Shown here: one piece after another, positions 15,205 to 23,480 of the stretch
Layout of the letters: each line of letters opens with the position of its first letter
How positions within the stretch are numbered: the first letter of the stretch is position 1
From: Ruminococcus flavefaciens
GTDB taxonomy: Bacteria > Bacillota > Clostridia > Oscillospirales > Ruminococcaceae
DNA: 45,089 nt
Assembly (NCBI GenBank): GCA_002371825.1
Contig: DFHF01000008.1
Location: 247 to 45,335, forward strand
Direction: 5' to 3'
Program-made: the position numbers and the translations under genes
The notes under the pieces: generated by a model
The model's input: the letters and a program-made list of their open reading frames with translations, nothing else
The model's database searches: none
Told to the model about the DNA's origin: nothing

Positions 15205-15711
15205 ATGGATGAGCAGAATAATGATCAGATGCAGCAGCCGTTTCAGGGAACGGAGCAAGTGCAGAATCAAGACCCTTATCAGGGACAGCAGATGAATCAG
15301 TATCCAAACCAATATCAGAATCAGTACACTGACCAGTATCTATATATGCAAAACCAACAGCAGAATCAAGGAATGTATCAGGGGCAGCAGATGAATCAGT
15401 ATCCAAATCAATATCCGAAACAGTACTCTGGTCAGTATCCATATGTACAAAATCGACAGCAGAATGAGAAAATAGACGAAATGAATGTTATTTCTTTGAT
15501 AGCCGGGATCGTTGCTATAATTACAATATGCATTTATACAGTTTCTATTCCTTGTTCGATACTTGGAATATTATTTGCTGCTAAAGGTATAAAAAACAAC
15601 AGACGTGGAAAAGGAATGGGAATAGCCGGTCTTGTTTTATCGATAATAGCCCTTGCACTCTGGGGGATACTGTTTATGATCGGCTTCTCTATATCCTCTG
15701 CGCTTGGATGA
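15205..15711 (+). CDS. Gln/Tyr-rich DUF4190-like membrane protein
   Basis: A 168-residue protein. Residues 1-90 are Gln, Asn and Tyr rich, with a 33-residue unit YQGQQMNQYPNQY and onward repeated twice. Residues 95-168 form a membrane hairpin (VISLIAGIVAIITICIYTVSIPCSILGILFA, then a basic loop NNRRGKGMGIAGLVLSIIALALWGILFMIG), like DUF4190 proteins. AAGGAGGAG is well placed before the ATG. Its stop overlaps the next start as ATGA. It probably responds to the XRE regulator. The low-complexity tail would be cytoplasmic; the role is unknown. Confidence 0.8.
   Translation: MDEQNNDQMQQPFQGTEQVQNQDPYQGQQMNQYPNQYQNQYTDQYLYMQNQQQNQGMYQGQQMNQYPNQYPKQYSGQYPYVQNRQQNEKIDEMNVISLIAGIVAIITICIYTVSIPCSILGILFAAKGIKNNRRGKGMGIAGLVLSIIALALWGILFMIGFSISSALG
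15277..15474 (+). repeat. 99-base in-frame tandem duplication
   Basis: The units 15277-15375 and 15376-15474 encode two related 33-residue Gln/Tyr-rich blocks. The second has diverged slightly, for example YPKQYSGQYPYV against YQNQYTDQYLYM. Confidence 0.85.
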
Positions 15712-16106
15712 AAAAAGCTGATAAAAGAGCGGCGGTATTGGCAGTTTCAGACGGTATTATTGCTGCCGGAATATTTCTGCTGAGAAACAAGGCTGATGCC
15801 ATTTCAGAAAAGTTTCCGGAATGTGCCTTTTATTCACGGACAGGACTTCTTTGCCCTGCCTGCGGGAATACAAGAAGTGTACTTGCACTTCTGAGATTTG
15901 ATGTTATAACGTCAGTGGGCTATAATCCGGCACCTCTATATATTGTCACTTTGGCTTTAGCTTTGTTTACAGAGAATATCGCCGCTTCTTTTGATCATAG
16001 GATAAGGCTTGTTCCAAGGGGCGAGCTTTTTCCGGTAATTTGTTCGGCAGTATTTATACTATATTATATCCTCAGGAATATTTTTCCTGTTTTAACACTG
16101 TGTTAG
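15708..16106 (+). CDS. DUF2752 family membrane protein
   Basis: A 132-residue protein with the DUF2752 hallmark CPACGNTRS (about residues 47-55), where two cysteines precede TR, plus about three hydrophobic segments, including LYIVTLALALFT and VICSAVFILYYIL. The start overlaps the previous stop (ATGA), so it is translationally coupled to the Gln-rich membrane protein. DUF2752 proteins are often encoded beside DUF4190-like membrane proteins, as here. The molecular role is not established. Confidence 0.88.
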   Translation: MKKADKRAAVLAVSDGIIAAGIFLLRNKADAISEKFPECAFYSRTGLLCPACGNTRSVLALLRFDVITSVGYNPAPLYIVTLALALFTENIAASFDHRIRLVPRGELFPVICSAVFILYYILRNIFPVLTLC

Positions 16107-16108
16107 CA

Positions 16109-16135
16109 GCCCGGACCGAGTGTCCGGGCTTTTTT
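16109..16135 (+). terminator. Terminator after the DUF2752 gene
   Basis: GCCCGGAC and GTCCGGGC form an eight-base-pair stem with a five-base loop, followed by a six-base T-run. Confidence 0.9.
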
Positions 16136-16201
16136 GTGCCAAAAAACATGACGTGATATTATGCAGAATCAACAAATATACGCAAAGGCAAAAATAACTT
16201 C

Positions 16202-16230
16202 TTCACTTTTGTTAACATTTGTGATATAAT
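16202..16230 (+). promoter_or_regulatory. Predicted promoter of the HAD gene
   Basis: A weak TTCACT (16202-16207), a 17-base spacer and a perfect TATAAT (16225-16230). Confidence 0.55.
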
Positions 16231-16271
16231 GTTATTATGCATATCTATGTGTGCAAACAGGAGGTGAAGGT

Positions 16272-17096
16272 TTGGGAAGGAAAACGCTGTACATATCCGA
16301 TCTGGACGGAACTCTGCTGAGCCCTGAATCCGCGGTGACAAGGAAAACAGCGGAAACGATCAATGCTCTTGCAGCAAATGGCATGAATTTTACTTTTGCT
16401 ACAGCAAGATCAATATACTCTGCAATTCCCATTACATCGGCGCTGAAGATAAATGTGCCATGTATACTTATGAACGGTGTCAGCATTTATGATATCGGAA
16501 ATGAGCGGTATATAAAGAATGAGTTTATTGAGCCTGCTGATTCAGCGGAGGTGCTCAGAGCCTTTGCCCGTCATGGAGTGGAGTGCTTTATGTACCGGAT
16601 AGACGATGGGATCCTGACCTGTTATTATTCAGAGCTGACTTCCAGAGTAATGCGGAGCTTTGCAGAAGTGCGAAAGCACGAGTACAAAAAGCCCTTTGTG
16701 CAGTGCAGGCTTGAGGATCATGCGGATGAGTTTGCAGTGTATTTCACTACAACAGGTCCATATGAGGAGCTGTATCCCGTCAAGCAGGATATAGAAAAGC
16801 TCCCCGGAGTGGATATTGCATTTTATCTGGATGTATACAATAATGCCTGGTACCTGGAGGTGTTCTCCCATAAAGCTTCAAAATCCAACGGACTTCGGTT
16901 CCTGCGGGAGAAATACGGCTTTGACGAGATAGTGGCTTTCGGTGATAATCTGAACGACCTTCCCATGTTTGAGCAGGCTGATATAAAGATAGCAGTCGGA
17001 AATGCCCGTGACGAGGTAAAAGCGGCTGCTGATGCAGTAATAGGCAATAACTCCGAGGACGGAGTTGCAGAATGGTTAAATAGTCATAAGACATAA
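16272..17096 (+). CDS. Cof-type HAD-superfamily phosphatase
   Basis: A 274-residue haloacid-dehalogenase hydrolase of the Cof subfamily (class IIB cap), which removes phosphate from sugar phosphates and similar metabolites. Motif I is DLDGTLL (about residues 10-16), motif II is TFATARS (about 46-52), and motifs III-IV are SKSNGLRFL and VAFGDNLNDLPMFEQA near the C-terminus. TTG 16272 is the likely start because AGGAGGTGA at 16259-16267 is correctly spaced from it; a GTG at 16251 is upstream of that site. The substrate is unknown. It is followed 24 bases later by iorA with no terminator, so co-transcription is possible. Confidence 0.88.
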   Translation: MGRKTLYISDLDGTLLSPESAVTRKTAETINALAANGMNFTFATARSIYSAIPITSALKINVPCILMNGVSIYDIGNERYIKNEFIEPADSAEVLRAFARHGVECFMYRIDDGILTCYYSELTSRVMRSFAEVRKHEYKKPFVQCRLEDHADEFAVYFTTTGPYEELYPVKQDIEKLPGVDIAFYLDVYNNAWYLEVFSHKASKSNGLRFLREKYGFDEIVAFGDNLNDLPMFEQADIKIAVGNARDEVKAAADAVIGNNSEDGVAEWLNSHKT

Positions 17097-17120
17097 TATA
17101 TAATGAAAGGAAATAAAAAA

Positions 17121-18851
17121 ATGAACAAGCTTATGTTAGGAAACGAAGCCTTTGCAAGAGGCTTATACGAAGCAGGATGCCGGATAGTATCAAGCTATCC
17201 CGGAACACCTTCCACAGAGATCACTGAAGAGGTGGCAAAGTACGATGAGGTTTACGCAGAGTGGGCTCCGAATGAGAAGGTAGCTATGGAGACAGCTCTC
17301 GGAGCTTCTATCGCAGGTGCAAGAAGCTTCTGCGGAATGAAGCACGTTGGTCTCAACGTAGCTGCTGATCCGCTTTATACAGCCGCATATACAGGAGTTA
17401 ATGCGGGTATGGTCATTGCCGTTGCTGATGACCAGGGAATGCATTCCTCACAGAATGAGCAGGATAGCCGTCATCACGCTATCGCTTCAAAGGTGCCCAT
17501 GCTGGAGCCCTCTGATTCAGGTGAGGCAAAGGAATTTGTAAAGCTTGCATTTGAGCTCTCAGAGCAGTTCGATGCACCTTTTATAGTTAGAATGTCCACA
17601 AGAGTTGCTCATTCACAGAGCAAGGTAGAGCTGGAGGACAGAAAAGAGCTTGAGCTCAAGCCCTATGAGAAGAACCCTCAGAAGTTCGTAATGATGCCTG
17701 CATATGCAAAGGGCCGTCATGTATTTGTTGAGGAGCGCACAAAGAAGCTCATCGAATACGCTGAGACTTCTCCCCTCAACAGAGTGGAGATCTCTGACAA
17801 GGCTGAATTTGCTGTTATCACTAATGGTGCAGCATATCAGTATGTCAAGGAAGCTCTCGGAGACAAGGCTTCTGTTCTTAAGCTGGGTATGGTAAATCCT
17901 CTCCCTATAAAGCTTATCCAGGATTTTGCTGCTAAGTACGAGAAGGTTTACGTTATCGAGGAGCTTGACGGCATAATCGAGGAGCACTGCCGCAATATCG
18001 GTGTGAATAACGTACAGGGCAAGGAGATATTCGGATACATAGGCGAGATACATCAGTCTGTTATCGCTGAGAAGCTCCTGGGCGAGAAGAAGGAGTTCGT
18101 GGAGCTGGAGGAGAATATCCCCATGAGACCTCCTGTAATGTGTGCAGGATGTCCTCACAGAGGTATGTTCTATACACTTAAAAAGCTGGGAGTAACAGTT
18201 TCCGGCGATATCGGATGTTATACCCTCGGAGCAGTTGCACCTCTGTTCGCAGTTGATACAACTATCTGTATGGGAGCTTCCATATCAGGACTTCACGGCT
18301 TCAACAAGGCAAGAGGCGCTGAGACTGAGCATAAGACTGTTGCAGTTATCGGTGACTCCACATTCATGCACAGCGGTATGACAGGCCTTGTAAATATAGC
18401 ATACAACAATTCAAATTCAACAGTTATCATCCTTGATAACTCCATTACAGGTATGACAGGCCACCAGCAGAATCCTACAACAGGAAAGAATCTTAAGGGG
18501 GACCCGGCTGCTGCTGTAAATCTTGAAGAGCTCTGCAAGGCTATCGGCATAAAGCGTGTAAGAGTAGTTGACCCATATCACCTTGCTGAGTGCGAGCAGG
18601 CTGTAAAGGAAGAGCTTGCAGCTGATGAGGCTTCTGTAATTATTTCCAGAAGACCATGTGCTCTCCTTAAATATGTAAAGCACAATGCTCCGCTTAAGGT
18701 CGACCATGACAAGTGCGTAGGATGTAAGATGTGCATGAAGCTGGGATGTCCTGCGATCTCCATGAGAGACGGCAAGGCTGTTATCGATCATACTCAGTGC
18801 GTAGGCTGCGGAATCTGTCAGGAGCAGTGTAAGATAGGCGCTATAAACTGA
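17121..18851 (+). CDS. iorA: Indolepyruvate ferredoxin oxidoreductase, alpha subunit
   Basis: A 576-residue subunit that, with IorB, converts aryl-pyruvates (phenylpyruvate, indolepyruvate) and CoA to aryl-acetyl-CoA and CO2 while reducing ferredoxin; the reverse is reductive carboxylation. The N-terminal pyruvate-ferredoxin oxidoreductase domain begins MNKLMLGNEAFARGLYEAG. The TPP-binding half contains GDIGCYTLG and GDSTFMHSGMTGL. The last 50 residues carry two 4Fe-4S motifs, CVGCKMCMKLGCP and CVGCGICQEQC. I chose ATG 17121 because AAAGGA lies nine bases before it. Three unrelated genes separate it from iorB. Confidence 0.95.
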   Translation: MNKLMLGNEAFARGLYEAGCRIVSSYPGTPSTEITEEVAKYDEVYAEWAPNEKVAMETALGASIAGARSFCGMKHVGLNVAADPLYTAAYTGVNAGMVIAVADDQGMHSSQNEQDSRHHAIASKVPMLEPSDSGEAKEFVKLAFELSEQFDAPFIVRMSTRVAHSQSKVELEDRKELELKPYEKNPQKFVMMPAYAKGRHVFVEERTKKLIEYAETSPLNRVEISDKAEFAVITNGAAYQYVKEALGDKASVLKLGMVNPLPIKLIQDFAAKYEKVYVIEELDGIIEEHCRNIGVNNVQGKEIFGYIGEIHQSVIAEKLLGEKKEFVELEENIPMRPPVMCAGCPHRGMFYTLKKLGVTVSGDIGCYTLGAVAPLFAVDTTICMGASISGLHGFNKARGAETEHKTVAVIGDSTFMHSGMTGLVNIAYNNSNSTVIILDNSITGMTGHQQNPTTGKNLKGDPAAAVNLEELCKAIGIKRVRVVDPYHLAECEQAVKEELAADEASVIISRRPCALLKYVKHNAPLKVDHDKCVGCKMCMKLGCPAISMRDGKAVIDHTQCVGCGICQEQCKIGAIN

Positions 18852-18908
18852 AGAGCTAAGAGTTAAGAATAAACGATCCGATACTAACTGCGCTAAAGGG
18901 GGATTACT

Positions 18909-19148
18909 ATGAAGATCAGAAAAATATCATGTCCATACTGCAATGTGCTCATGGGGTATAAGGGCACAAAGAGGATACAGCTCGGTAGGAGCGGTGTAAT
19001 ATTTGAACATCTGGATAACTGGCTGTCGGGAGCTCTGACCGCAAGTATCTATGAGTGCCCTTCCTGCGGAAAGCTTGAATTTTTCAGGTACAAAAAAAGT
19101 AAAAAAGGTGACGAAAATGGTACAGATGGAAATATACGAAGAATTTGA
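18909..19148 (+). CDS. Small zinc-ribbon protein of unknown function
   Basis: A 79-residue protein with CPYC near residue 8 and CPSC near residue 51, a spacing that fits a split zinc ribbon of the nucleic-acid-binding or stand-alone type. The C-terminus is basic (YKKSKKGDENG). AAAGGGGG precedes the ATG. It overlaps the next gene by 32 bases in a different frame, suggesting coupled translation. I do not recognise a family. Confidence 0.65.
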   Translation: MKIRKISCPYCNVLMGYKGTKRIQLGRSGVIFEHLDNWLSGALTASIYECPSCGKLEFFRYKKSKKGDENGTDGNIRRI

Positions 19149-19515
19149 GAAATGGCTCAACGATCTGCTGGAGCAGAATACGATACCGGATGATACCAAA
19201 GCCTTCAATTTCAATCTATATGAAGAATCAGAAGAGGACAGTATCTACGGTGTACAGCTCATAGCTGCCGATCGTTTTGATGAGAATGATCCTGACTGGG
19301 CCTGCGATGAGGTATGGTCCTCTGAGGAGGATATATTCTGCGTTGATACTTCCGATGAGGATGATACCGGCTGGAAAAAAGCCATGGAGCTTATCAGCGG
19401 ACTTGTCTCTGAGTATCTTGAAAGCGGCCTTCACAGGACTATACTGCTCAACACAGAAGCAGTGGGCATAGGCTTTGTGGACGGCGATATTGAGATACTC
19501 CGGAGAGCGGAATAA
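19117..19515 (+). CDS. Acidic hypothetical protein
   Basis: A 132-residue soluble protein that is strongly acidic, with many Asp and Glu (for example EDIFCVDTSDEDD). It has no signal peptide or membrane segment. ATG 19117 follows AAGGTGA; the frame is open further up but overlaps the zinc-ribbon gene more heavily. The stop overlaps the next start as TAATG. The size, acidity and position beside a membrane protein recall bacterial immunity-type proteins, but I see no defining motif and no toxin partner, so this is only a comparison. Confidence 0.6.
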   Translation: MVQMEIYEEFEKWLNDLLEQNTIPDDTKAFNFNLYEESEEDSIYGVQLIAADRFDENDPDWACDEVWSSEEDIFCVDTSDEDDTGWKKAMELISGLVSEYLESGLHRTILLNTEAVGIGFVDGDIEILRRAE

Positions 19516-20186
19516 TGGCCGTCAGCGAAAACGCTCCGGCTGTTGAAGCTGAGATAATTCAGGATGAGGAGATAATCGACCTTAAGGAATACTTCGGGGA
19601 TGCCTATGAAGAACCTGAAAAAGAAAAGCGCATAGTTACCTTTTTCAAGGGGATACTTGGTGCGCTTATAGGTTCACTGCCCGGAATGATAGTCTGGGTG
19701 GTACTGGGAAAATACCGTATCAGAGCCGCTATAGTGGGATTCTTCCTTGCGGCGGGAGCTGTCAAGGGATATTCGGTATTTACCAGGAAAAATAAGCTCC
19801 ATGTTATGACCGGAGTGTTCATCTGTACGGCAATAATCGTGGGAACGGTCTATTTTGCTCAGCGTCTGACTCTTTCATGGCTTATGACGGACTCCTTTGA
19901 GGAGACTATAAGGGTCATGCGAATGGATGTCACTCAGCAGATAAAGGAAGAGAATCCGGAGGTGCCGGACAGCGTTATACAGAGCTATATCGACTTCCGG
20001 CTCAACAGCACCTATGGCTTTACCAAGGGCGATTTCAGCGACTGTTTTATTCATTTCCACAGGATACTCGGAAAGCTCCACATGACAAAGGCCTACTACG
20101 GAGACCTGATACAGAGCTATATCTCAGCGGCAATGGGAGCAGCTTCACTTATGAAGAACGCTGTTCAGAAGAGAGTCAGGTTCTGA
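19515..20186 (+). CDS. Hypothetical membrane protein
   Basis: A 223-residue protein. An acidic N-terminus (IIQDEEIIDLKEYFGDAYEEP) precedes three hydrophobic segments between about residues 45 and 120 (ILGALIGSLPGMIVWVVLG, then AAIVGFFLAAGAVKGYSVF, then VMTGVFICTAIIVGTVYFA). The C-terminal 100 residues are mixed and probably soluble. It starts at ATG 19515 in a TAATG overlap with the previous gene. No family was recognised. It is the last of three small genes placed between iorA and iorB. Confidence 0.65.
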   Translation: MAVSENAPAVEAEIIQDEEIIDLKEYFGDAYEEPEKEKRIVTFFKGILGALIGSLPGMIVWVVLGKYRIRAAIVGFFLAAGAVKGYSVFTRKNKLHVMTGVFICTAIIVGTVYFAQRLTLSWLMTDSFEETIRVMRMDVTQQIKEENPEVPDSVIQSYIDFRLNSTYGFTKGDFSDCFIHFHRILGKLHMTKAYYGDLIQSYISAAMGAASLMKNAVQKRVRF

Positions 20187-20199
20187 CGGAAAAGCCTGA

Positions 20200-20427
20200 A
20201 GTGAGATAAGGAATATAGTCACTCAGGAGAAAGCAAAGGAAGTTATATGCAGGGAGGCCGGAGTCAAGGATATCAGCCGGCGTGAGTGGCATGAACATTT
20301 CTCCGCTCTGCTGAGTAACTGCCATATGAAAAAGGAATATACAGAATACATACTTATATGTAATTATATAGCATTCAGCGGAGTAATACTGCCGGGTGCC
20401 CAAAAAAGAAAAAGGAGTAAAGAATAA
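20200..20427 (+). pseudogene. Possible gene remnant upstream of iorB
   Basis: One frame stays open for 75 codons (after a TGA at 20197-20199) to a TAA at 20425-20427 that overlaps the iorB ATG. The conceptual product looks protein-like (KEVICREAGVKDISRREWHE near the start, ending in GAQKRKRSKE). There is no ATG, GTG or TTG near its beginning, only an internal ATG about 30 codons from the end. It could be a decayed or 5'-truncated gene, a coupled gene with an unusual start, or chance. Confidence 0.3.
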
Positions 20428-20999
20428 TGGAAACAAGATCAATCATGATAGTCGGCGTTGGCGGACAGGGTTCGCTCCTCGCTTCAAGACTTCTTGGAAA
20501 TGTGCTTCTTGCACAGGGATATGATGTAAAGGTAAGCGAAGTACACGGAATGTCACAGAGAGGCGGCTCTGTTGTAACATATGTAAAATACGGCGATAAG
20601 GTTTACTCTCCCGTTATCGAAAAGGGTGAGGCTGACGCTGTTATCTCATTCGAGCTTTTAGAGGCTGCAAGATGCCTTCCCTATCTTAAGAAGGGCGGAA
20701 AGCTCATCACATCCACACAGCAGATAGATCCTATGCCTGTTATCACAGGTGCAGCAAAGTATCCTGAGGATCTTGAGAAGAAGCTGGCTGATGCAGGTGT
20801 TGAGCTGGTAGCAGTTGATGCTCTCTCACTTGCTGAGCAGGCAGGTACCTCAAAGGCTTCAAACGTTGTTCTTATGGGAGTTCTCGCTTCACGCACAGAT
20901 TTCCCGGAGGAGCTCTGGCAGAATGCACTTGAGCAGTGTGTGCCGCCTAAGTTCCTTGAACTCAACAAGAAGGCTTTTGAGCTGGGTAAGAACGCATAA
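20427..20999 (+). CDS. iorB: Indolepyruvate ferredoxin oxidoreductase, beta (gamma-domain) subunit
   Basis: A 190-residue subunit with the characteristic GVGGQGSLLASRLLG (about residues 10-24) and VSEVHGMSQRGGSV (about 36-49) of 2-oxoacid:ferredoxin oxidoreductase gamma domains. It partners IorA. AAGGAG lies upstream of ATG 20427. It is usually adjacent to iorA; here about 1.6 kb holding three small genes separates them. A dockerin gene and paaK follow on the same strand. Confidence 0.95.
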   Translation: METRSIMIVGVGGQGSLLASRLLGNVLLAQGYDVKVSEVHGMSQRGGSVVTYVKYGDKVYSPVIEKGEADAVISFELLEAARCLPYLKKGGKLITSTQQIDPMPVITGAAKYPEDLEKKLADAGVELVAVDALSLAEQAGTSKASNVVLMGVLASRTDFPEELWQNALEQCVPPKFLELNKKAFELGKNA

Positions 21000-21028
21000 T
21001 TACTGCCTTTTAAAAAGGGGATGAAACC

Positions 21029-21820
21029 ATGAAAAAGCTGATATCGACCCTTGCAGCATTAGTCCTCGCAGCGGGAGGCACAGGTGTGACCGGAGCTCTT
21101 GCCGGGGAAGCTGCAAAGAGCATAGTCTACGGTGACGCAGACTGCGACGGCATTGTGAAAATGAACGATGTCGTTCTGATAATGCAGTGTATATCCAATC
21201 CGGATAAGTACAGCCTTACTGTACCGGGAATGGCAAATGCTGATGTTCAGGACCGCTATGGCGGGGTAACTCCTGCTGATGCGCTTGCTATACAGAGATA
21301 TCTTCTGAAGCAGGGAGGACTTCCTGATAACTACTCAGATCTCTCGGAGGAAGAGATGGAAAGTGTATTCTCACTGTATCTCTGCCGCTGGCTGAGCTAT
21401 TACAGGGAGTGCAAGGGCAAGGAGCCGCTGAAGATCATCGCTGACGGAAGCACCTATGGCAATATCCGTGCGGCACAGCTTGAAGAGGATTATGCAAACA
21501 ATGCCAGCGACCGCAGCCTTATGAAGGAAGCAGTGGAAGCTGCATTTGACGGCGGTTTCTATGATGAATACGACCTGTACTCAGAGATCAAGGGCAGTCC
21601 CTTCCTTACGGAGACATATCTGGATTCCGGAGAGCCTGAGATAAAAGAGCTGGACCTTGAGGAGATAGCTAAGAACAGCGCTGAGCTCATCATTGAAAAT
21701 GAGAACCTCTGGAATATGATCGGCTCAGATATAGTTTCCGGTATCGGGGCAGGCGCCAAGGTATCCGGCGATGGAAGGATATATTTCGTAATTTTTGTTG
21801 CAGGAAATAATCCGCAGTAA
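21029..21820 (+). CDS. Secreted protein with N-terminal dockerin and uncharacterised C-terminal domain
   Basis: A 263-residue exported protein. The signal peptide is MKKLISTLAALVLAAGGTG. The dockerin lies immediately after it (about residues 33-100): YGDADCDGIVKMNDVVLIMQ with a full first calcium loop, and a second repeat GGVTPADALAIQRYLLKQ. The remaining 160 residues are acidic, ending AELIIENENLWNMIGSDIVSG, then GAKVSGDGRIYFVIFVAG. That ending faintly resembles CAP/SCP-type domains but lacks their clear histidines, so no function is claimed. A dockerin at the N-terminus implies docking to a cohesin scaffold. It sits 29 bases after iorB and 56 before paaK. Confidence 0.85.
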   Translation: MKKLISTLAALVLAAGGTGVTGALAGEAAKSIVYGDADCDGIVKMNDVVLIMQCISNPDKYSLTVPGMANADVQDRYGGVTPADALAIQRYLLKQGGLPDNYSDLSEEEMESVFSLYLCRWLSYYRECKGKEPLKIIADGSTYGNIRAAQLEEDYANNASDRSLMKEAVEAAFDGGFYDEYDLYSEIKGSPFLTETYLDSGEPEIKELDLEEIAKNSAELIIENENLWNMIGSDIVSGIGAGAKVSGDGRIYFVIFVAGNNPQ

Positions 21821-21876
21821 TATCAAGGACATAATCAAGCAGTATATATATTTTAATTAAAGGAGTATGATCACCA

Positions 21877-23199
21877 ATGGAAAGGTATTGGAACCAAGAG
21901 ATCGAATGTATGTCTCGTGAGGACATGAAAAAGCTTCAGGATGAACGTCTTGTTGCTCAGGTAAAGCACGTTTATGAAAATGTGAAGTATTACCGTGACC
22001 TCATGGACGAAAAGGGCGTTAAGCCTGAGGACATCAAGGGTATCGACGATCTTTGCAAGCTTCCTTTTCTGAGCAAAGCTGATCTCCGTGAGGCTTATCC
22101 CTACGGACTTCTGGCAAAGCCGCTCAATGACTGCGTAAGGATACAGTCCACCAGCGGAACCACAGGAAAGAGAGTAGTTGCATTCTACACACAGAACGAT
22201 GTGGATATGTGGGAGAACTGCGTTGCAAGAGCGATCACAGCAGCAGGTGGTACTGACGAGGATGTATGTCAGATCGCCTATGGCTACGGACTCTTTACCG
22301 GAGGAGCTGGTCTTCATGGCGGTTCCCATAAGGTAGGATGTCTCACACTTCCTATGTCATCGGGAAATACTGAGAGACAGATCGCCTTCATGCGTGATCT
22401 TGGAGCTACTATACTCTGCTGTACACCTTCATATGCAGCATACATAGGTGAGACACTTCAGGAAATGGGACTTACTCCTGATGATATCAAGCTCAAGGCC
22501 GGAATCTTCGGCGCAGAGCCCTGGACTGAGGAGATGAGACACTCTATCGAGAAGTCTCTCGGCATAAAGGCATATGATATCTACGGACTTACAGAGTCCA
22601 GCGGCCCCGGTGTTGCATTTGAATGCTGTGAGCAGAGCGGTATGCACATAAATGAGGATAACTTCTACCCTGAGATAATCAATCCTGATACAGGAGAGGT
22701 CCTTCCGGAGGGCGAGGTAGGCGAGCTTGTATTCACAAGCCTTACCAAGGAGGCATTCCCGCTTATAAGATACCGCACCCGTGATCTCTGCGTACTCAGC
22801 AGAAAGAAGTGCTCATGCGGACGTACTCTCATAAAAATGGCCAAGCCTATGGGCAGAAGCGACGATATGATGATAATCAGAGGAGTAAACGTGTTCCCGA
22901 GCCAGATCGAGACAGTCCTCATCGAGCAGGGATATTCTCCCAACTATCTCATAGAGGTCGATCGTAAGAACAATACTGATACACTGGATATCAGCGTTGA
23001 GATGAATCCGGATCAGTTCTCTGATAAGGTAAAGGATATGCAGGCACAGGAGAAGGCTCTTGCTGTTGCTATGAAGACAATGCTCGGGATCAATCCTAAG
23101 GTACATCTCGTATCACCTAAGTCCATTGCAAGAAGTGAAGGCAAGGCTGTAAGAGTTATTGATAAGAGAAAGCTCATCGATAACCCTGCCAAGATCTGA
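21877..23199 (+). CDS. paaK: Phenylacetate-CoA ligase
   Basis: A 440-residue adenylate-forming ligase that converts phenylacetate (or a similar aryl acetate), ATP and CoA to the aryl-acetyl-CoA. The ATP-binding P-loop is STSGTTGKRV (about residues 91-100). YGYGLFTGGAGLHGG (about 131-145) and YGLTESSGPG (about 233-242) are typical of PaaK, and the C-terminal lid includes GRSDDMMIIRGVNVFP. AAAGGAG precedes the ATG with a rather long spacer. Together with IorAB this connects aryl-pyruvates, aryl-acetyl-CoA and aryl-acetates. The pathway could run either way. Confidence 0.95.
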   Translation: MERYWNQEIECMSREDMKKLQDERLVAQVKHVYENVKYYRDLMDEKGVKPEDIKGIDDLCKLPFLSKADLREAYPYGLLAKPLNDCVRIQSTSGTTGKRVVAFYTQNDVDMWENCVARAITAAGGTDEDVCQIAYGYGLFTGGAGLHGGSHKVGCLTLPMSSGNTERQIAFMRDLGATILCCTPSYAAYIGETLQEMGLTPDDIKLKAGIFGAEPWTEEMRHSIEKSLGIKAYDIYGLTESSGPGVAFECCEQSGMHINEDNFYPEIINPDTGEVLPEGEVGELVFTSLTKEAFPLIRYRTRDLCVLSRKKCSCGRTLIKMAKPMGRSDDMMIIRGVNVFPSQIETVLIEQGYSPNYLIEVDRKNNTDTLDISVEMNPDQFSDKVKDMQAQEKALAVAMKTMLGINPKVHLVSPKSIARSEGKAVRVIDKRKLIDNPAKI

Positions 23200-23254
23200 A
23201 AAAGCATTGAAACGCCAAGAGCGTTCAGATAATAATAAAAAATGAGGTGCTATT

Positions 23255-23467
23255 ATGAAAGTGAAGATTTTTTCAACAAGCTATATGCCCGTACAGGAAA
23301 AGTATGAGCGGTTCATAACTTTTGAAAACGACATCAACCAGTTCATCCAGACCGTGAAGGTGATAGATATCAAATACAGCACCGCAGTGGGTATGTGCCA
23401 CGACGCTCAGACCCATGTTAATGAGTACATCGAAGACTTCTCCGCTATGGTAATGTATGAGGACTAA
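23255..23467 (+). CDS. Cse60-like small protein
   Basis: A 70-residue protein resembling the sporulation protein Cse60 family: MKVKIFSTSY at the start, an N-terminal helix with INQFIQTVKVIDIKYS, and a closing FSAMVMYED. AGGTG lies upstream of the ATG. Homologues occur widely in Firmicutes, including species that do not sporulate, so a spore role here is not implied. It sits in the run between paaK and a lipoprotein gene. Confidence 0.6.
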   Translation: MKVKIFSTSYMPVQEKYERFITFENDINQFIQTVKVIDIKYSTAVGMCHDAQTHVNEYIEDFSAMVMYED

Positions 23468-23480
23468 CAGATAGGTCTAT

